Assembly: GCA_009783555.1 (NCBI GenBank)
Contig: WRDH01000024.1
Span: 1-43,701, forward strand
Length of the DNA stretch: 43,701 bases
Reading direction: 5' to 3'
Source of the DNA: Oscillospiraceae bacterium
GTDB taxonomy: Bacteria > Bacillota > Clostridia > Oscillospirales > Oscillospiraceae
The notes below the pieces were generated by a model, which was not told the DNA's origin, did not search any database, and worked only from the letters and a program-made list of their open reading frames with translations. This document shows, one piece after another, positions 42,034 through 43,701 of the stretch (positions are counted from its first letter, which is position 1; each line of letters starts with the position of its first letter). The position numbers and the translations under genes were made by a program.

Positions 42034-42396
42034 ATGTACGAAGTGGAGTTTTACCGTGATAAAAACGGAAAATCAGAAATCGTTGATTATCTTGACGATT
42101 TGAAGGTTCGAGGAAATACGAGCAAAAACGAGCGTATCAACCGCGATAAAATCCTCGCATATATAATTGCGTTAGAACAATATGGAACACGAATCGGGCA
42201 ACCGGTTGTTAAGCATATTGATGGTAGTATATGGGAACTACGCCCACTTGCAAACCGCATATTTTTCTTTTACTGGAAAGATAATAAATTTGTTCTGTTA
42301 CATCATTTTATCAAGAAAACTAAAAAAGCACCACCGCAAGAAATCGAACAAGCCCGGTCAAAGATGAAAGACTATATTGAAAGGCATGGTGAATGA
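42034..42396 (+). CDS. higB: HigB/RelE-superfamily toxin (Gp49-like)
   Basis: A 120-aa protein of the RelE/Gp49 fold: N-terminal YEVEFYRDKNGKSEIVDYL, central LRPLANRIFFFYWKDNKFVLLHHFIKKTKKAP and a basic C-terminal helix. Family members cleave mRNA on the ribosome. I chose ATG 42034 because GGAGGT lies just before it; an earlier start would begin inside the promoter. The toxin gene precedes the antitoxin gene, the typical higBA order, with 1 bp between stop and next start. Confidence 0.88.
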   Translation: MYEVEFYRDKNGKSEIVDYLDDLKVRGNTSKNERINRDKILAYIIALEQYGTRIGQPVVKHIDGSIWELRPLANRIFFFYWKDNKFVLLHHFIKKTKKAPPQEIEQARSKMKDYIERHGE

Positions 42397-42397
42397 T

Positions 42398-42748
42398 ATG
42401 GCAAACGGCGAAGTAATCAACACGATTACCGATTATATGAACGATGAAACAAGGGTAAGCCCTGCCGAGCGTGAGCGAATCAATTTTGAGGTAGCCATAA
42501 TAGGTAAGCTGATTGAAGCGAGAGAAGAAAAGGGCTTCTCCCAGAGGGAACTTGCAGAGGTATCCGGTGTGAAGCAGCCTGCAATAGCGCGGCTCGAAAG
42601 CATGAAAGCGACACCGCAGATAGATACTCTTTTCAAGGTTTTATATCCTCTTGGCTATACAATAGAAATTGTACCTCTTAACAGCAAACAGCCAGAAGTG
42701 AGGGTGCGAGCTCACTGCACTTCGGGTCACCTTGACCCGAAGTTGTAG
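42398..42748 (+). CDS. higA: HigA-type antitoxin (XRE helix-turn-helix)
   Basis: A 116-aa protein. Helix-turn-helix about residues 40-95, with FSQRELAEVSGVKQPAIARLE. It would neutralise HigB and repress the promoter upstream. ATG 42398 follows GGTGA. The last dozen codons (ending SGHLDPKL) are written by a perfect 25-bp hairpin that recurs 316 bp later outside any gene, so the C terminus may have been replaced or extended by inserted repeat DNA; the usual fold ends at about IEIVPL. Confidence 0.87.
   Translation: MANGEVINTITDYMNDETRVSPAERERINFEVAIIGKLIEAREEKGFSQRELAEVSGVKQPAIARLESMKATPQIDTLFKVLYPLGYTIEIVPLNSKQPEVRVRAHCTSGHLDPKL
42719..42743 (+). repeat. Hairpin H1 (pair of H4)
   Basis: 11-bp stem with 3-nt loop: ACTTCGGGTCA, cct, TGACCCGAAGT. 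It lies in the final codons of higA. Confidence 0.85.
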
Positions 42749-42762
42749 ATTTAATAGCAAAT

Positions 42763-42915
42763 GGCTCAATGTGATTTATTCCCCGTCGCCGAGTGTTTAT
42801 TAGCGCAGACGGGAAAAAAGTCAATAGCGCGAAGCGTTCATTTTACCGTTGACTTTGTTTTCTGTCTGTGCTTTTCTGCGTTACGCGGCGGGGAGTAAAT
42901 CTATTCCTTTGAGCC
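42763..42915 (+). other. Long hairpin H2 (about 150 nt), probable structured RNA or ssDNA
   Basis: Nested pairing: GGCTCAA with TTGAGCC (42909-42915); 42773-42791 with 42884-42901 (ATTTATTCCCCG against CGGGGAGTAAAT); 42802-42824 with 42849-42873 (AGTCAA against TTGACT, GCGCAGAC against GTCTGTGC). Several mismatches on the duplex become G:U when the plus strand folds, which suggests the plus strand is the functional one. No coding frame accounts for it. Confidence 0.7.
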
Positions 42916-42918
42916 GCT

Positions 42919-42936
42919 CCGCCCATGAGTGGGCGG
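42919..42936 (+). other. Hairpin H3
   Basis: CCGCCCA, tgag, TGGGCGG; 7-bp stem with a 4-nt loop, directly after H2. Confidence 0.65.
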
Positions 42937-42988
42937 CGGGGGTGGGTTGATATAATTAACGTGATTAGAGCTAAAAACACAAGAAAAT

Positions 42989-43036
42989 GGAGCGATAGCG
43001 GCATAACGCAACCAACAAGGAGCGAAGCGACGCAAC
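42989..43036 (+). repeat. Degenerate direct repeat GGAGCGA-AGCG-ACGCAAC
   Basis: Two units, at 42989-43012 and 43019-43036, share GGAGCGA, AGCG and ACGCAAC, with 6 bp missing in the second. It lies between hairpins H3 and H4. Confidence 0.55.
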
Positions 43037-43059
43037 ATCGGGTCAACTTGACCCGATGT
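43035..43059 (+). repeat. Hairpin H4 (pair of H1)
   Basis: ACATCGGGTCA, act, TGACCCGATGT. Same as H1 except for one swapped base pair (T:A to A:T) and one loop base. Confidence 0.85.
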
Positions 43060-43067
43060 AGGCGGGT

Positions 43068-43116
43068 TTGGGGTGCAACCCCAACAAGCATTTTCAAGTG
43101 TGTACGGACACTTGAA
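43068..43116 (+). other. Hairpins H5 and H6
   Basis: H5: TTGGGGT, gca, ACCCCAA (43068-43084). H6: TTCAAGTGT, gtacgg, ACACTTGAA (43093-43116). Neither is followed by a T run. Confidence 0.65.
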
Positions 43117-43431
43117 TTGCTTGCCGTTTAGTTGAACCCAATAAAATGACGTAAAGCTATGCTTCTTGTATCATGAATTACATTTGCATTGAACACAAAA
43201 ATTGGTACAATCATCTTCGTAATATAGCGAGATTGCGAACATACATTATTTATATAATTCAAAGTAGCTGCATAAACGAATGAAACGCAGTTTTAATAAA
43301 AATAATATTGATGTAAAAGCATTTGTACATGGATGTAAAAGTATTTGTACATGGATGTAAAAGGGTTTTGGTAGAATATTGCACGATTTTGGACTATACT
43401 CCTGACATATTACAAGGAGAGGTGCAAAACT
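43117..43431. other. AT-rich 315-bp region without a gene
   Basis: No supported frame. The only structure is a tandem repeat at 43310-43353 ahead of the XRE gene. Confidence 0.5.
43310..43370 (+). repeat. 22-bp tandem repeat (iteron-like)
   Basis: Two full units of GATGTAAAAGYATTTGTACATG (units 43310-43331 and 43332-43353, differing at one base), then a partial third unit starting GATGTAAAAG. They end about 60 bp before the XRE start and could be its binding sites. Confidence 0.7.
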
Positions 43432-43701
43432 ATGAGTATTCAAGAGATGTTAAAGCAGGTGAGGTCGGATGCCGAGTTGTCCCAGGAAGAGATTGCTGAA
43501 AGAATAGGTGTGAGCCGGCAAACAATTTCAAATTGGGAAACCGGGAAAAGTTATCCTGATATCACAAGCTTAATTATCTTAAGCGATATTTATGGTGTAT
43601 CACTCGACTCCTTATTGAAGGGAGATTCCAAAATGATAAAGCACTTAGAAGAAAGTACCAATGTGACAAAAAGCAACAGACAGGTAATCGCCAGCATTAT
43701 T
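43432..43701 (+). CDS. XRE-family regulator (3' end outside window)
   Basis: 90 residues are visible. Helix-turn-helix about residues 5-60, with LSQEEIAERIGVSRQTISNWE and YGVSLDSLLKGD, the form typical of clostridial SinR/Xre-like repressors, followed by the start of a linker that reaches IASII, possibly the beginning of a membrane or dimerisation region. GGAGAGG precedes the ATG. The frame is open at the window end, so length and C-terminal domain are unknown. Confidence 0.88.
   Translation, partial: MSIQEMLKQVRSDAELSQEEIAERIGVSRQTISNWETGKSYPDITSLIILSDIYGVSLDSLLKGDSKMIKHLEESTNVTKSNRQVIASII

Noticed and set aside
42763-42915. Retron msr-msd or group II intron
   Set aside because: Long hairpin is suggestive, but no reverse transcriptase or maturase is encoded in the window and no branch G or domain V motif was recognised.
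43310-43370. Possible CRISPR array
   Set aside because: Units are contiguous with no spacers, only about 2.5 copies, and there are no cas genes.

Overview
The window reads as a chromosomal segment of a Gram-positive, low-to-moderate GC, anaerobic bacterium of class Clostridia. The evidence is the hprK-murB-rapZ-whiA cluster, a DnaD-domain protein next to a DnaI/DnaC-type helicase loader, a HemZ-type radical SAM protein, fermentative L-lactate and iron-dependent alcohol dehydrogenases, a DUF3048 protein, strong AGGAGG ribosome binding sites and TTGACA/TATAAT promoters. I cannot name genus or species.

Layout, left to right. 1-4 kb: end of a CheY-like gene, then leftward genes for an acyl-CoA synthetase, an XRE-cupin regulator and a secreted M14-like peptidase. 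4.1-6.8 kb: a GntR(YtrA-type)-ABC-permease-GIN lipoprotein operon with an operator lying on its own -10 box. 6.8-9 kb: ldh and an iron alcohol dehydrogenase (NADH re-oxidation). 9-14.5 kb: a CtpE-like P-type ATPase, a single REC protein, an M24 peptidase, proC and rpmB. 14.7-18.5 kb: hprK, murB, rapZ, whiA. 18.6-21 kb: a lone FliD-like protein, tRNA-Arg(CCT) and an aquaporin. 21.2-30.7 kb: a signalling block with a Cache-HAMP hybrid kinase plus dual-REC protein, facing a PilZ/hybrid kinase/GHL10-amidase operon. 30.7-37.8 kb: a cDPG-synthetase-like GTPase, DnaD, DnaC-like loader, MBL hydrolase, hemZ, a uridine-kinase-like gene and a zinc-ribbon membrane protein. 37.8-40.5 kb: a DUF3048 protein and a ferredoxin-type aldo/keto reductase. 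40.5-43.7 kb: the debris of a mobile element (IS-like remnant, mobC without relaxase, higBA) and a run of hairpins, ending in a truncated XRE gene.

The least explained content is non-coding. There are at least four families of palindromic repeats, each with two or more copies here. Family F1 is 139-140 bp, at 347-486 and 32023-32161. Family F2 is 130 bp, with two inverted copies bracketing the DnaC-like gene (33244-33373 and 34408-34537). In F1 and F2 the two copies keep a conserved interior while paired arm bases differ together, as expected of a folded RNA or single-stranded DNA. Family F3 (25140-25249, half copy 37339-37385) and family F4 (19929-20006, 39191-39248) are simpler palindromes. 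A six-hairpin tract (42719-43116) begins inside the last codons of higA; its first and fourth hairpins are near-identical 25-mers differing by one compensated base pair. No reverse transcriptase, RAYT or other transposase that could move these is visible.

How the genes work together: carbon-flux control (HprK, RapZ) sits with cell-wall synthesis and division (MurB, WhiA). A c-di-GMP sensor (PilZ), a histidine kinase and a wall-cleaving lipoprotein form one operon. The right end is an eroded integrated element.
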